Under the pieces are notes generated by a model. It was not told the origin of the DNA, did not search any database, and worked only from the letters and a program-made list of their open reading frames with translations. 64,000 bases of DNA, taken from positions 3,472,001 to 3,536,000 of the forward strand of contig NZ_CP075185.1 of NCBI RefSeq assembly GCF_020510685.1, in the 5' to 3' direction. Origin of the DNA: Dechloromonas denitrificans (GTDB lineage: Bacteria > Pseudomonadota > Gammaproteobacteria > Burkholderiales > Rhodocyclaceae). Both the position numbers and the translations under genes were made by a program. Positions 43,765 to 53,080 of this stretch are shown one piece after another (within the stretch, counting starts at the first letter, position 1; each line of letters starts with the position of its first letter).

Positions 43765-44541
43765 TCAGACGGCCGTAAAGCCGCCGTCAATGATCAGATG
43801 GGTTCCGGTGACGAAGCTGGATTCATCGGATGCCAGGTAGAGGATGCCGTTGGCAATGTCGATCGGTTTGCCGATCCGGCCGATCGGATGGAGGGCGGTG
43901 AAAGCCTCAATCGCCTGCTCTTCCGATGCGCCGGTGGCCAACATGGCCATTTCCCTGCCGGCCTTGGTATCGACCAAGCCCGGGTGAATCGAGTTAACGC
44001 GAATCTGATAGCCCTTTTGCCCGGAATACACCGCGGCGGATTTGGATAGCATGTGGATGCCTGCCTTGGCGGCGCAATATGCCGCCAGGTTGGGCGCGCC
44101 GGAGAAGGCGGCCACGGAGCTGACATTGACAATGCTGCCGCCGCCGGTTGTCTTCATCCACTTGATGGCGAGTTGTGTGCCAAGAAAGGTGGCATCAAGG
44201 TTGATCGACATGATCCGCCGCCATTCTGCGAAGGTGACGGTCTCGATGTCGTTGTAGGTTCCCCCGCCGGCATTGTTGACCAGAATATCCAGCTTGCTCG
44301 CCCGGCCCTTGATGGTGGCAAAGACCTCATCCCAGGCCTCGGGAGAACTCACGTCGTGATGCAGATATTCGGCCTTGCCGCCCGCTGCGGCGATCTCCGC
44401 AACGACCTCCCGGCCGCCGCCATCGTCGATGTCCGTCAGCCAGACGGTAGCTCCTTCGGCAGCCAGGAGCTTTGCCGTTTCGCGCCCCAAGCCATTGGCG
44501 GCACCGGTAATCAGGATGGTCTTGCCAGCAACTCTGTTCAT
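43765..44541 (-). CDS. Short-chain dehydrogenase/reductase (SDR)
   Basis: 258 residues with the classical SDR layout: cofactor loop TGAANGLG (12-19), an acidic residue after strand two (TDID) that favours NAD over NADP, NNAG (89-92), and catalytic S141 or S142, Y155 and K159 (YCAAK). It is divergent from the tetR gene and shares its operator region. Secondary-alcohol dehydrogenases of this family (for example 1-phenylethanol dehydrogenase) sit beside ketone carboxylase operons, so oxidation of a secondary alcohol to the ketone substrate of the neighbouring operon is likely. GAGGAGAAG precedes the ATG. Confidence 0.88.
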   Translation of the reverse strand: MNRVAGKTILITGAANGLGRETAKLLAAEGATVWLTDIDDGGGREVVAEIAAAGGKAEYLHHDVSSPEAWDEVFATIKGRASKLDILVNNAGGGTYNDIETVTFAEWRRIMSINLDATFLGTQLAIKWMKTTGGGSIVNVSSVAAFSGAPNLAAYCAAKAGIHMLSKSAAVYSGQKGYQIRVNSIHPGLVDTKAGREMAMLATGASEEQAIEAFTALHPIGRIGKPIDIANGILYLASDESSFVTGTHLIIDGGFTAV

Positions 44542-44640
44542 CTAACTTCTCCTCTGTTTTGGTTTTAAGGATGGGCCTTCAGAACGATCAATCCGCTCCG
44601 GGTTGGCCTGTGCTCGCCCCAAGATTGTGACTTACCGAAA

Positions 44641-44668
44641 AGTATATAGAACAATCGTTCTTTTTCAA
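44641..44668 (-). promoter_or_regulatory. SDR promoter with TetR-type operator in its spacer
   Basis: On the minus strand: TTGAAA (44668-44663), a 16-bp spacer, TATACT (44646-44641). The palindrome AGAAC-AATC-GTTCT (44648-44661) fills the spacer, so a bound repressor would exclude RNA polymerase. Confidence 0.75.
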
Positions 44669-44765
44669 ATCCATCAGAAATATTTTTTGCTTAATTTTAA
44701 ATAACAATTTAAAACAATGACTTAGAAAGCAATTTGTTTTCTTGCAAAATATTTACGCTTTGGTG

Positions 44766-44814
44766 TTGACAAGAAAGTTTTGTCAAATAGAATGCGAAAC
44801 AGAACGACTGTTCT
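44766..44814 (+). promoter_or_regulatory. tetR promoter with operator at the transcription start
   Basis: TTGACA (44766-44771), 16-bp spacer, TAGAAT (44788-44793), then the palindrome AGAAC-GACT-GTTCT (44801-44814) over the expected start point. It matches the operator in the SDR promoter, indicating autorepression. The intervening 44670-44765 is AT-rich and empty. Confidence 0.75.
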
Positions 44815-44896
44815 AGTCGGAATTAGGCAGTCAAGGTTTGTGCTCGAGGCTGGATGTCAGGCCGGGGCGAAAACAATTTTTGTATGAAAGTGAAAT

Positions 44897-45523
44897 ATGG
44901 GAACCGTCAAAGAAAGTGCCGTCGATCTGGAAAAGGAAAAGCCGGGGCGCCGAGAGGAGCTTTTGCAGGCTGCCTTGGATCTCTTTTCCGAGAATGGCTT
45001 CGAGGGAACCTCGATTCGGGATATCGCCAAAACGCTGGGGGTGAGCGTCTCGGTGGTCTATCACTACTTCCAGAACAAGGAGGGCCTCTGGTCGGAGATT
45101 CTTGAATACTCGATCAAGGCTCTGCCGGGCAAACTCGAAGCCGCCCTGGCTGGCGGCGGTCACGCCCTGGAACGATTTCGTCGCCTGTTGCGGGCCCACC
45201 TTGTGGCTTCGGCCGATTACCACAAGGAATCAAAAATGTTCCTGATCAGCCACGATCGCATGTCGGTGGATGGCGACAAGGCCAGCAAGGAAATCCAGAA
45301 ACGGATTCTCGGCATTTACGTACGCATCCTCGATGAACTGAAGCAGGAAGGGTGGGTGAAGACCGGCAGCACCAAGATTCTGGCCTTCAACATCCTCGGC
45401 GTCGTGAATTGGCAACTCCGCTGGTATCGCCCGGATGGCCCGCTTGATAGCGAACAAATCTATGACGAAATGATCACCTTCATCCTCTACGGGGCAGTAG
45501 GAGTGCCGCCAGGACGCAGTTGA
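44897..45523 (+). CDS. TetR-family transcriptional repressor
   Basis: 208 residues. The N-terminal helix-turn-helix (about 20-65) is typical: LLQAALDLFSENGFEGTSIRDIAKTLGVSVSVVYHYFQNKEGL. The C-terminal ligand domain resembles regulators of acyl-CoA-linked catabolism. Three AGAAC-N4-GTTC-type sites surround the cluster: before the SDR, before this gene and before the DUF1302 gene at 57006. A CoA ester or ketone of the pathway is the likely inducer. The carboxylase operon follows 41 bp after its stop and may be transcribed from the same promoter. Confidence 0.9.
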   Translation: MGTVKESAVDLEKEKPGRREELLQAALDLFSENGFEGTSIRDIAKTLGVSVSVVYHYFQNKEGLWSEILEYSIKALPGKLEAALAGGGHALERFRRLLRAHLVASADYHKESKMFLISHDRMSVDGDKASKEIQKRILGIYVRILDELKQEGWVKTGSTKILAFNILGVVNWQLRWYRPDGPLDSEQIYDEMITFILYGAVGVPPGRS

Positions 45524-45564
45524 ACGAGTTGAACCCGAAAAAAATCATAAAGGAGACAATGTGT

Positions 45565-47589
45565 ATGGGCTTTACAGTCGATATCGATACAGGCGGCACT
45601 TTTACCGATGGCTTCATCACCCGGGGTGATCAATTCCGGACGGTCAAAACCCCCACCACGCCACACGATCTGACCGTTTGTTTCATGGAATGCATCAAGG
45701 AATCCGCCAAGGCCTTCGCAGTGCCTTTGGGCGACTTTCTTTATGACACGGATATCATCCGGTTTTCCAACACCATCGGTACCAACTCGATCATCCAGCG
45801 CGATGGTCCAAAGATCGGCCTGATTGTCACGGCCGGTTTTGAAGGGCTGTGCCCGACCCATGCCGGCGATGGCAAGCGGCCCGTGGTCGAGGCCAGCATG
45901 GTGGCGGCGGTCAACGAGGAAACCAGCGAAGCGGGTGTCGTTCATCGGGTTCCGGAACGAGACCAGGTCCTCGCCGCCGCGCAGTCGCTGATTGACCGGG
46001 GGGCCCGCTGCCTGGTCATCGCGCTCAATCACGCCGACGTCAATTCGGAGAACGAGCGCGTGGTCCGGGAAAGCATCAAGCGGGAATATCCCCGCGACTA
46101 TCTCGGTTCGGTGCCGGTATTCCTCAGCAGCGATATCGTCCAGCGCCCCGGCTATCAGGAGCGCATCAATACCGCATCGCTCAATGCCTACATTCACGGC
46201 AAGCTGACCCGCCTGCTCTACAAGGCGGGAGAAGATCTGCGGCGGCAGCAGTATCGCGGTCACCTGTTCATCGGTCACAACAACGGTGCGGTTGCCCGTG
46301 TGGCGAAAACCCGGGCGATCAATACCTACAACTCCGGGCCGGCCGCCGGCTTGCTGGGCGCCAAGGAAATCGGGGCGCTTTACGGGGCGCGCTGCGTCAT
46401 GTCGGGCGACATGGGGGGCACCTCCTTCGATATCGGCTTCGTGGTGGATGGCGAACCGAGCTATGCGCTGCGTCCGGACGTCGAAGGCTTCGGTTGCAAC
46501 CTGCCGATGCTGGCTATTCGCGCCCTGGGCGCTGGCGGCGGGTCGATAGCCGAGGTGGTCAATGGCGTTTTGCGGGTTGGTCCGCAGTCCGCCGGCGCCT
46601 TGCCCGGCCCGGCCTGTTTCGGCCTGGGTGGCAAGCGGGCGACGGTGACGGATGCCAATCTCGTGCTGGGCTGGCTCGATCCGGACTATTTCCTGGGTGG
46701 GAGCAAGAAACTTGATCGCGAAAAAGCGAGCGCGGCGATTGAGCAGGACGTCGCCAAGCCACTCGGGATTTCCGTTGAGGAAGCCGCCTGGTTGATCAAG
46801 GAAACGGTCGAGGCCGATGTCGGTCGCGAACTCAGCGACCTGCGCAAGGACATGGGCCCGCACCCCGACCCGCTGCTGGTCGTCTATGGCGGTGCCGGTC
46901 CGCTGCATAGCTGCGCCATCGCCCATGCCTCTGGCATTTCGACCCTGGTCGTCACCCCCTTCTCCGCCGTGTTCTCGGCATATTCATCGTCGCTGATGGA
47001 TGTCGGCCACCTTTACTACCGGCGCCTGGATCTGCCTTTGCACAGCCATGCCGACCTGTCTCTGGTCGACAAGGCCGTCGGCGAACTGCGCCAACGGGCC
47101 GAGGCCGATATGCGCGGCGAAGGTTTTTCCGCCGCCAGCATTACCTGGGAGCTGGAGTTGATCGTCCGCTCGGCGGCCGGCAGCGAGGCCAAGATAGCGG
47201 CCCCGGTCGATTTTCACCATAGCCCTGAAGGACTCCAGGCCGTGCGCGAAAAAGCCACGGCCTTGCTCGGCCCGGCCGGGGATTTGCCGCTGACGCTGTG
47301 CACCCTGGGGCTCTTTGGCAAGGCGCCGGTAGCCCATTACCTGCCACGCGAAGTGCCGGCCGCCGAGGCGCCGGTGCATGCCGCCCGGCGCGGCCAGCGC
47401 CAAGTCAGCCTGCATCGCCAAGGCCCGGCCATTGCCCTTGATGTTTATGACCGGGACCTGCTCGGCAACGGTCACCAGGTGTCGGGGCCGGTCATCGTCG
47501 AATCCCGGCAAACCACCATGGTGATCCCGCAAGGCTGGTCGCTGAAGGTGGATCGCTACGACAACGCTCTGATCGAAAGGATGCATTAA
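45565..47589 (+). CDS. HyuA-type subunit of an acetophenone/acetone-carboxylase-like enzyme (first)
   Basis: 674 residues from the ATG at 45565; AAGGAG at 45550-45555 is 9 nt away, and the start aligns with that of the second HyuA gene (MGF...). A closer ATG at 45559 is 3 nt from the site. Actin-like ATPase motifs are DIDTGGTFTDGF near the start and GDMGGTSFDIGF in the middle, then RALGAGGGSIAEV. This subunit type phosphorylates bicarbonate or the ketone in ATP-dependent carboxylases (hydantoinase/oxoprolinase superfamily). Hydantoinase activity is the alternative, but the small zinc subunit next door favours a carboxylase. Confidence 0.85.
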   Translation: MGFTVDIDTGGTFTDGFITRGDQFRTVKTPTTPHDLTVCFMECIKESAKAFAVPLGDFLYDTDIIRFSNTIGTNSIIQRDGPKIGLIVTAGFEGLCPTHAGDGKRPVVEASMVAAVNEETSEAGVVHRVPERDQVLAAAQSLIDRGARCLVIALNHADVNSENERVVRESIKREYPRDYLGSVPVFLSSDIVQRPGYQERINTASLNAYIHGKLTRLLYKAGEDLRRQQYRGHLFIGHNNGAVARVAKTRAINTYNSGPAAGLLGAKEIGALYGARCVMSGDMGGTSFDIGFVVDGEPSYALRPDVEGFGCNLPMLAIRALGAGGGSIAEVVNGVLRVGPQSAGALPGPACFGLGGKRATVTDANLVLGWLDPDYFLGGSKKLDREKASAAIEQDVAKPLGISVEEAAWLIKETVEADVGRELSDLRKDMGPHPDPLLVVYGGAGPLHSCAIAHASGISTLVVTPFSAVFSAYSSSLMDVGHLYYRRLDLPLHSHADLSLVDKAVGELRQRAEADMRGEGFSAASITWELELIVRSAAGSEAKIAAPVDFHHSPEGLQAVREKATALLGPAGDLPLTLCTLGLFGKAPVAHYLPREVPAAEAPVHAARRGQRQVSLHRQGPAIALDVYDRDLLGNGHQVSGPVIVESRQTTMVIPQGWSLKVDRYDNALIERMH

Positions 47590-47919
47590 ATGAAGGTCAG
47601 GATCACCGAATATCTGGATATCGATCTGACTCGCGAAAAATGGCACTGCCATTCCTGCGGCCATGAGTTGACCGATGCAACGAACAACTACAAACACGGA
47701 TGCCTGGTCGCTGAGGTTCCCATGGAGACAGCGCACCCGCCGCTGACCGAGTCGACCTTCTCCTTCACCCCGGACCCGGATTTCTGCCGCCTTCTCGAAT
47801 TCTATTGCCCGGGCTGCGGAACCACGCTGGAGAACGAGTACCTCCCGCCCGGCCACCCGATTACCCATGACATCGAACTGGACGTCGCGGCGCTCAAGGC
47901 CCGCCACGGTGTCCGCTAG
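47590..47919 (+). CDS. Small zinc-binding subunit, acetone-carboxylase-gamma-like
   Basis: 109 residues starting directly after the stop of the HyuA gene. Two CxxC pairs, C20/C23 (WHCHSCGHEL) and C73/C76 (FYCPGCGTTL), form a zinc ribbon. Acetone carboxylase has a small gamma subunit and acetophenone carboxylase a subunit of about 15 kDa in the same operon position. This protein fits that role. It is too short to be an enzyme alone and lacks a signal peptide. Confidence 0.78.
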   Translation: MKVRITEYLDIDLTREKWHCHSCGHELTDATNNYKHGCLVAEVPMETAHPPLTESTFSFTPDPDFCRLLEFYCPGCGTTLENEYLPPGHPITHDIELDVAALKARHGVR

Positions 47920-47928
47920 GGAGAACCG

Positions 47929-48774
47929 GTGAGTTACTTTCGGACAATTTCCCTGGGCGAGATTCCCGAGCGGGCGATCTGGTTGCCGTTTCTGGAAACC
48001 CTCGCCGCCCAGGTTGAAGGCTGCGACGTGCCGACGCTGCTTGGCGATGCGACGCGCTGGGCCAACGCCCTGCCGCGCATTGCCAAGCTGGTCGAGGCCA
48101 AGGTCGTGGCCGTCGGGTTTCTCAACGAGCATTGCCTGGAGGCGTTCTCCGCCATCCCCGACGAACCGTGGCGTCACGACAGCTTGGCTGCCTTGCTCGA
48201 ATGTATCCGCCGGCTGGCCGAAACCGTCCGCCCGGAAAGGGAGCTGGCGGTCGCCCTGCCCGGACCGGCGCGCATTTGTCGCAGTCTCGGCTGGCCCTTG
48301 GACCGGGCATCCCTGGATCGCATCAAACCCGGCCTGATGAAGCTGCTGGAAATGGCCTGCGAGTGCCGGCCGGATCTGGTCGTCATCGACGAGTCGGGCG
48401 AGCCGGATGCCCTCCTGGCCACGCCGGACTATCGGCGGATCTGCAGCACGCTGAAGAATGTCACCGAGTATTTCGGCATTCCTCTCGGCCTGCGGGTTGC
48501 CGGCTATGACGACGGGGCGGTAACGATCCAGGCCCTGCGCACCCTGCGCCTGGATCACCTGCTGCTCGGTCAGGCGGCGACGGGATACCCCCCGCTGGCC
48601 GAGGCCCTCGCTGCAGCCGCCGGTCAGGGCTGGCAAAGCCTGGGCCTGCCTCTGGCAGACCCGGACAAGGCAATCGCCCTGCCGCGATCGAACCCTGCCG
48701 GCTACTGGTGCTCGCCTGACCAGGAAACCGATCTGGAGCTGGCACGCAAGACAGGACAGGCCCTGGCGGCCTGA
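47929..48774 (+). CDS. 281-aa protein, probable fifth subunit of the carboxylase complex
   Basis: GTG start at 47929 with AGGGAGA before it. About 30 kDa, with alternating helices and strands (ELAVALPGPARICRSLG; LVVIDESGEPDALLATPDYRR; LRVAGYDDGAVTIQALRTL) that suggest a TIM-barrel, reminiscent of uroporphyrinogen-decarboxylase-like folds. I do not recognise a named family. It lies between the gamma-like gene and the second HyuA gene. Acetophenone carboxylase has a 34-kDa subunit without clear relatives, and this protein may be its counterpart. That correspondence rests on size and position. Confidence 0.6.
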   Translation: MSYFRTISLGEIPERAIWLPFLETLAAQVEGCDVPTLLGDATRWANALPRIAKLVEAKVVAVGFLNEHCLEAFSAIPDEPWRHDSLAALLECIRRLAETVRPERELAVALPGPARICRSLGWPLDRASLDRIKPGLMKLLEMACECRPDLVVIDESGEPDALLATPDYRRICSTLKNVTEYFGIPLGLRVAGYDDGAVTIQALRTLRLDHLLLGQAATGYPPLAEALAAAAGQGWQSLGLPLADPDKAIALPRSNPAGYWCSPDQETDLELARKTGQALAA

Positions 48775-48836
48775 TCGACGAACGATATCAAGGCAGCTCG
48801 GAGCGTTTGAGTTGCCAAAATTATAAGGAGCGAGAC

Positions 48837-50975
48837 ATGGGATTCAACGTAGGGATCGACATCGGCGGCACCTTCACCGATTTCTGTTCGGTCGGCGACG
48901 ACGGGCAGATCATTGTTTACAAGACACCGACCACGCATTACGACCTGTCGGTCGGCTTCATGCGCGGCATGCGCGAACTGGCCAAGCGCTCCGAACTGGC
49001 CAGCCGGGAGTACCTGTCCCAGGTGCATGCCTTGCGCTATTCGACGACGGTCGGCACCAATGCCCTGATCGAGCGCAACGGCCCCAAGCTGGCCCTGATC
49101 ACCACGGCCGGCTTCGAGGACACCATCTTCATCGGGCGCTCCCGGAGCTGGGCCGACGGCTTGCCGCTCCATGAGGTCAAGGACATGGCCCGGATCACCA
49201 AGCCGGCCCCCCTGATCGATCCGGACATGGTCGCCGGGATCAGCGAGCGTATCGATTGCAACGGAAAAATCATCTGCCCGCTCTCCCGTGAGGACGTCCT
49301 CGCCAAGCTGCAGGCCCTGGTCGACAAAGGGGCGATGGGCTTCGTCGTCAGCCTGATGTGGTCCTTCGTCAATCCCGAGCACGAGCGCATGATCAAGCAG
49401 ATCATCGAGGAGGAATACCCCGAGGATTACCTCGGCGCCATGCCGGTGACCCTGTCCAGCGAGATTTCGCCGAAGGCCGGCGAATACACCCGGACCATGA
49501 CGACGGTGGTCAATGCCTACATTCACGGGCTGATGGCCGACAACCTGAATCGCCTGGGCAACGAGCTGCGCGATGGCGGTTACGAGCGGCCGCTGATCCT
49601 GGTGCACAACACCGGCGGGACCAAGAAGGTTTCCCGTACCAAGGCGGTGCTCACCCACAATGCCGGTCCGGTCGCCGGTATGTACGGCTCGGCCGCGGTC
49701 GGCGCGCTCTCCGGCTACCCCAACGTGGTCTTCACCGACATGGGTGGCACTTCCTTCGACATCGGCGTCATCGTCAATGGCGAACTGCGCGCCCATGACT
49801 TCATCCCGGTGATCGACCGCTGGCGCACCAACATTCCGGCCATCGAGGTCAAGTCGATCGGTGCCGGCGGCGGCTCGATTGCCTGGATCAACGAACTGAT
49901 GGGCAAGACCGTCGAAGTCGGTCCGCAATCCGCCGGCTCGATGCCCGGCCCGGCCTGCTACGACAAGGGCGGCCAGGAACCCACCGTGACCGATGCCGAC
50001 CTGGTCCTCGGTTACCTCAATCCGGACAACTATCTGGCCGGCGAGATGTATCTCGATGTCGAACTGTCGCGCGAAGTCATCGCCGAAAAGATCGCCAAGC
50101 CCCTCGGCATCAGCGTCATCGAAGCGGCCTACCGGATCCGCCGGCTGGTCGATGCGCGCATGGGCCAGGAAGTCTTCAACGAAGTGGCGCTCAAAGGCCA
50201 TGATCCCCGCAAGTTTGCCGTCTTCGCCTGCGGCGGCGCCGGCGCCACCCATGCCTGCGGTTTTGCCCCCTACATCGGCGCCCGTACCGTCGTCGTCCCC
50301 GCCGTGGCCTCGGTCTTCGGCGCTTTCGGGGCGTCGACGATGGAGATCCGCCAGGTCTGGGATGTCTCGCGCTCGCTCAAGCTCTTCCACTGGGACAAAC
50401 AGTCCTATCTGAAAGATCTGGAATCCTTCAACCGGGTTGTCCAGGACTTGAAGAGCCTGGCAATCCGCGACCTGAAGCTGGAAGGTTTTGGCGAAGAGCA
50501 GATGGATTTCCACCTCGAACTGGATATGCGCTATGGCAGCCAGTACAACCTGACCAAGATTCCGGTGCCCCGTCTGTTGCTGCACAGCGAGGACGACGCG
50601 CGGGAACTATGCGAAGCCTTCACCCAGCGTTATTCGGAAATCTACTCCCCGGAGGCAGCTTTCCCGGTAGGCGGCATCAACGTCGAGGGTTTCTACCTGA
50701 CCGCTTCGGTAAACCAGGAAAAAGCCGCCTTCAAGCAAAGCGTCGGAACCGGGGCATCCCCCGCCGCCGCCGCCCTCGGCACCCGCCCGGCTTGCTTCGA
50801 CCCGGCCCAGGGTCTGGTCGATACGCCGGTCTATGACTGGCGTCTGCTGCAACCGGAAAACACCATCCACGGACCGGCCCTCATCGATGCCCCGGAAACC
50901 ACCTATGTCATCGACCGCGGCTGGACCTACACCATGGATGCCTGGCGCAACGGCGTCCTGCAGCAGAACCGCTGA
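48837..50975 (+). CDS. HyuA-type subunit of an acetophenone/acetone-carboxylase-like enzyme (second)
   Basis: 712 residues from the ATG at 48837 (AAGGAG at the usual distance). It begins MGFNVGIDIGGTFTDF and has TDMGGTSFDIGV and SIGAGGGSIAW, the nucleotide-binding motifs of the family. It is clearly homologous to the first HyuA protein but not a recent copy. Two different HyuA-type subunits in one operon is a feature of acetophenone carboxylase and not of acetone carboxylase. With the HyuB gene 21 bp downstream it should form the catalytic core. Confidence 0.87.
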   Translation: MGFNVGIDIGGTFTDFCSVGDDGQIIVYKTPTTHYDLSVGFMRGMRELAKRSELASREYLSQVHALRYSTTVGTNALIERNGPKLALITTAGFEDTIFIGRSRSWADGLPLHEVKDMARITKPAPLIDPDMVAGISERIDCNGKIICPLSREDVLAKLQALVDKGAMGFVVSLMWSFVNPEHERMIKQIIEEEYPEDYLGAMPVTLSSEISPKAGEYTRTMTTVVNAYIHGLMADNLNRLGNELRDGGYERPLILVHNTGGTKKVSRTKAVLTHNAGPVAGMYGSAAVGALSGYPNVVFTDMGGTSFDIGVIVNGELRAHDFIPVIDRWRTNIPAIEVKSIGAGGGSIAWINELMGKTVEVGPQSAGSMPGPACYDKGGQEPTVTDADLVLGYLNPDNYLAGEMYLDVELSREVIAEKIAKPLGISVIEAAYRIRRLVDARMGQEVFNEVALKGHDPRKFAVFACGGAGATHACGFAPYIGARTVVVPAVASVFGAFGASTMEIRQVWDVSRSLKLFHWDKQSYLKDLESFNRVVQDLKSLAIRDLKLEGFGEEQMDFHLELDMRYGSQYNLTKIPVPRLLLHSEDDARELCEAFTQRYSEIYSPEAAFPVGGINVEGFYLTASVNQEKAAFKQSVGTGASPAAAALGTRPACFDPAQGLVDTPVYDWRLLQPENTIHGPALIDAPETTYVIDRGWTYTMDAWRNGVLQQNR

Positions 50976-50996
50976 TTCCCGACTGGAGAAAAGACA

Positions 50997-53069
50997 ATGA
51001 ATGCACCTGCTACTTTCCGCTATGGACGCGATTTCGAAGTCGTCCAGCGCTTGCGCCCGGAACCGATGAGCGACCGGGAACGGGACGCCCAAGCCTTGAT
51101 CGAGGGGCTGGAGTTTGAAATCTTCCAGCACAAAGCCAGCATGATCGCGCTGGAAGGCAAGGAAACCACCATGCGCCTCGGCGCCTCGACCGCCATGCGC
51201 TGGGGCGACGTGGCTTTCGGTATTTACACGGCGCGCGGCGATCTGGCCATCTGCGCCACCGGCATCTACCACCACGCCGTACTCTCGCAAATTCCCGTCA
51301 AGTACATCGTCAAACACTGGCGCGACGACCCATCGGTCGGCCTGAATGACGGCGACTCCTTCTTCTTTAACGACCCCTTCTATGGCGGGGTGCACAACGC
51401 CGACATGGGCCTCGCCATCCCGGTGTTCGCGGACGGCGAGCTGGTCTGCTTTATCGGCGCCGCGGTCCATACCGGCGAATGCGGTGGATCGGAACCCGGC
51501 GGCATGGTCAATGGGGCGCACTCCCGCTATGACGAAGGTCTGTTGGTCCCGCCGATCAAGATCGGCGAGAACTTTGTCCTGAAGGAAGATCTGCTGGCCA
51601 TGCTGTCGAACATGACCCGCGACCCACGGACCATGATGCTCGACATCAAGGCCCGTCTCGCCGCCTGTCGCATCGCCGAGCGTCGGGTCAAGGAAATCAT
51701 TGTCGAGAAGGGGGCCGATTTCTACGTTGGCGCGCTACGCCGGGTGCTGCAGGTGACCGGCGAAGCAGCCCGCAAGAAGGTCTCGCTGATCAACGACGGG
51801 GTCTATCGGCAACCGCGCTTCATGGACACCACCGGTCCCGAGGACGCGCTGCTCAAGATCAATCTGACGGTGATCAAGAAGGGCGACAAGATCAAGCTGT
51901 GCTTCGAGGGCTCGTCGCCGGCCATTCCCGACCGCCCGGTGAACAGCTACTTCCAGGGCATCATCGGTCTGGCCATGGTCTATTTCTGCGGCTGGTTCTT
52001 CCATGACCTGCCGGCCAACAACGGCCTGCTGGAAGCGATCGAGTGGGAGTTCCCGGAAGACACCTTCGTCAATGCCAAGGGCGACATGCCGGTCTCCTAC
52101 GCGCCGGCGACCCAGGTGGCCTTCACCCAGGGCATGTTCATGTGCGGCGCCCGCATGATGTACGCCATCGATCCGCTGCGGGCGGTCGGCTGCTGGTACT
52201 CGGGGTTCGCGGTGACGCCATTCGGCGGCTTCAACCAATGGGGCGAGCCGATTGCCGACATCACGCCGGAAATCAATGCGACCGGCGCCGGCGCCCGGCC
52301 GGACATGGATGGCGTCGATTCGGCCGGCGCCTTCTTTGCGACCATGAGCGACTGCGGCGACATCGAGTCGATGGAAGCCGATCGTCCCTTCGTTTATCTG
52401 TTTCGCAATTTCTTCAATACCTCCTACGGCCACGGCAAGTTCCGCGGCGGTTCCGGCGTCGGCTATGGCGTAATGGTGCATGGTGTGCCCTGGGTCGCCA
52501 TCGGCGGCATGGGTTTCGGCACGCGCTTCCCGGCAACGCTTGGCATTTTTGGCGGCCGGGCATCGCCCCCCGTATTCGTCCAGTCCGTCCATGGCAGCAA
52601 CATGAAAACCCTGCTGGCCGAAGGCAACTCGGATATGCCGCGCAATATGGGCGAGCTTTACGAGAATGCCACGGTGGAAACCGGGGACCGAACACTGGGT
52701 CACGTCAGTTCGCCACCGAAGGCCTTCGCCGAGGGCGACACGCTTTACGTCCCTGTCCTCGGCGGGGCCGGCTATGGTGATGTCCTCGAGCGTGAGCCGG
52801 CCAGGGTGGCGGCAGACCTCAAGCGCAATCTGGTTACCCCCTGGGCGGCGGCGAACATCTACAAAGTGGCCTTCGACAAGGAGACCCTGCGTATCGACCA
52901 GGCCGGCACCGAAGCCCTGCGCCTGGCGACCAGAGAGGAGCGCAAGCGGGCCGGCAAGCCCTACGCCGAATTCATCAAGACCTGGTCCGAGTTGCGGCCG
53001 AAGCCGGAAGTGCTGCGCTACTACGGCGCCTATCCGGACCCCGCCGCCCAGCTCGGCAAGGCTGCCTGA
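50997..53069 (+). CDS. HyuB-type subunit of the carboxylase-like enzyme
   Basis: 690 residues from the ATG at 50997. Conserved HyuB stretches include FFNDPFYGGVHNADMGLAIP (metal-site region), GGSEPGGMVNGAHSRY and NSYFQGIIGLAMVYF. In acetone carboxylase the homologous subunit carries manganese and joins carboxyphosphate with the ketone enolate. The product should be a beta-keto acid, passed to the CoA ligase encoded 11 bp downstream. Oxoprolinase-type hydrolysis is a less likely alternative given the context. Confidence 0.87.
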   Translation: MNAPATFRYGRDFEVVQRLRPEPMSDRERDAQALIEGLEFEIFQHKASMIALEGKETTMRLGASTAMRWGDVAFGIYTARGDLAICATGIYHHAVLSQIPVKYIVKHWRDDPSVGLNDGDSFFFNDPFYGGVHNADMGLAIPVFADGELVCFIGAAVHTGECGGSEPGGMVNGAHSRYDEGLLVPPIKIGENFVLKEDLLAMLSNMTRDPRTMMLDIKARLAACRIAERRVKEIIVEKGADFYVGALRRVLQVTGEAARKKVSLINDGVYRQPRFMDTTGPEDALLKINLTVIKKGDKIKLCFEGSSPAIPDRPVNSYFQGIIGLAMVYFCGWFFHDLPANNGLLEAIEWEFPEDTFVNAKGDMPVSYAPATQVAFTQGMFMCGARMMYAIDPLRAVGCWYSGFAVTPFGGFNQWGEPIADITPEINATGAGARPDMDGVDSAGAFFATMSDCGDIESMEADRPFVYLFRNFFNTSYGHGKFRGGSGVGYGVMVHGVPWVAIGGMGFGTRFPATLGIFGGRASPPVFVQSVHGSNMKTLLAEGNSDMPRNMGELYENATVETGDRTLGHVSSPPKAFAEGDTLYVPVLGGAGYGDVLEREPARVAADLKRNLVTPWAAANIYKVAFDKETLRIDQAGTEALRLATREERKRAGKPYAEFIKTWSELRPKPEVLRYYGAYPDPAAQLGKAA

Positions 53070-53080
53070 GGAGAACGGAG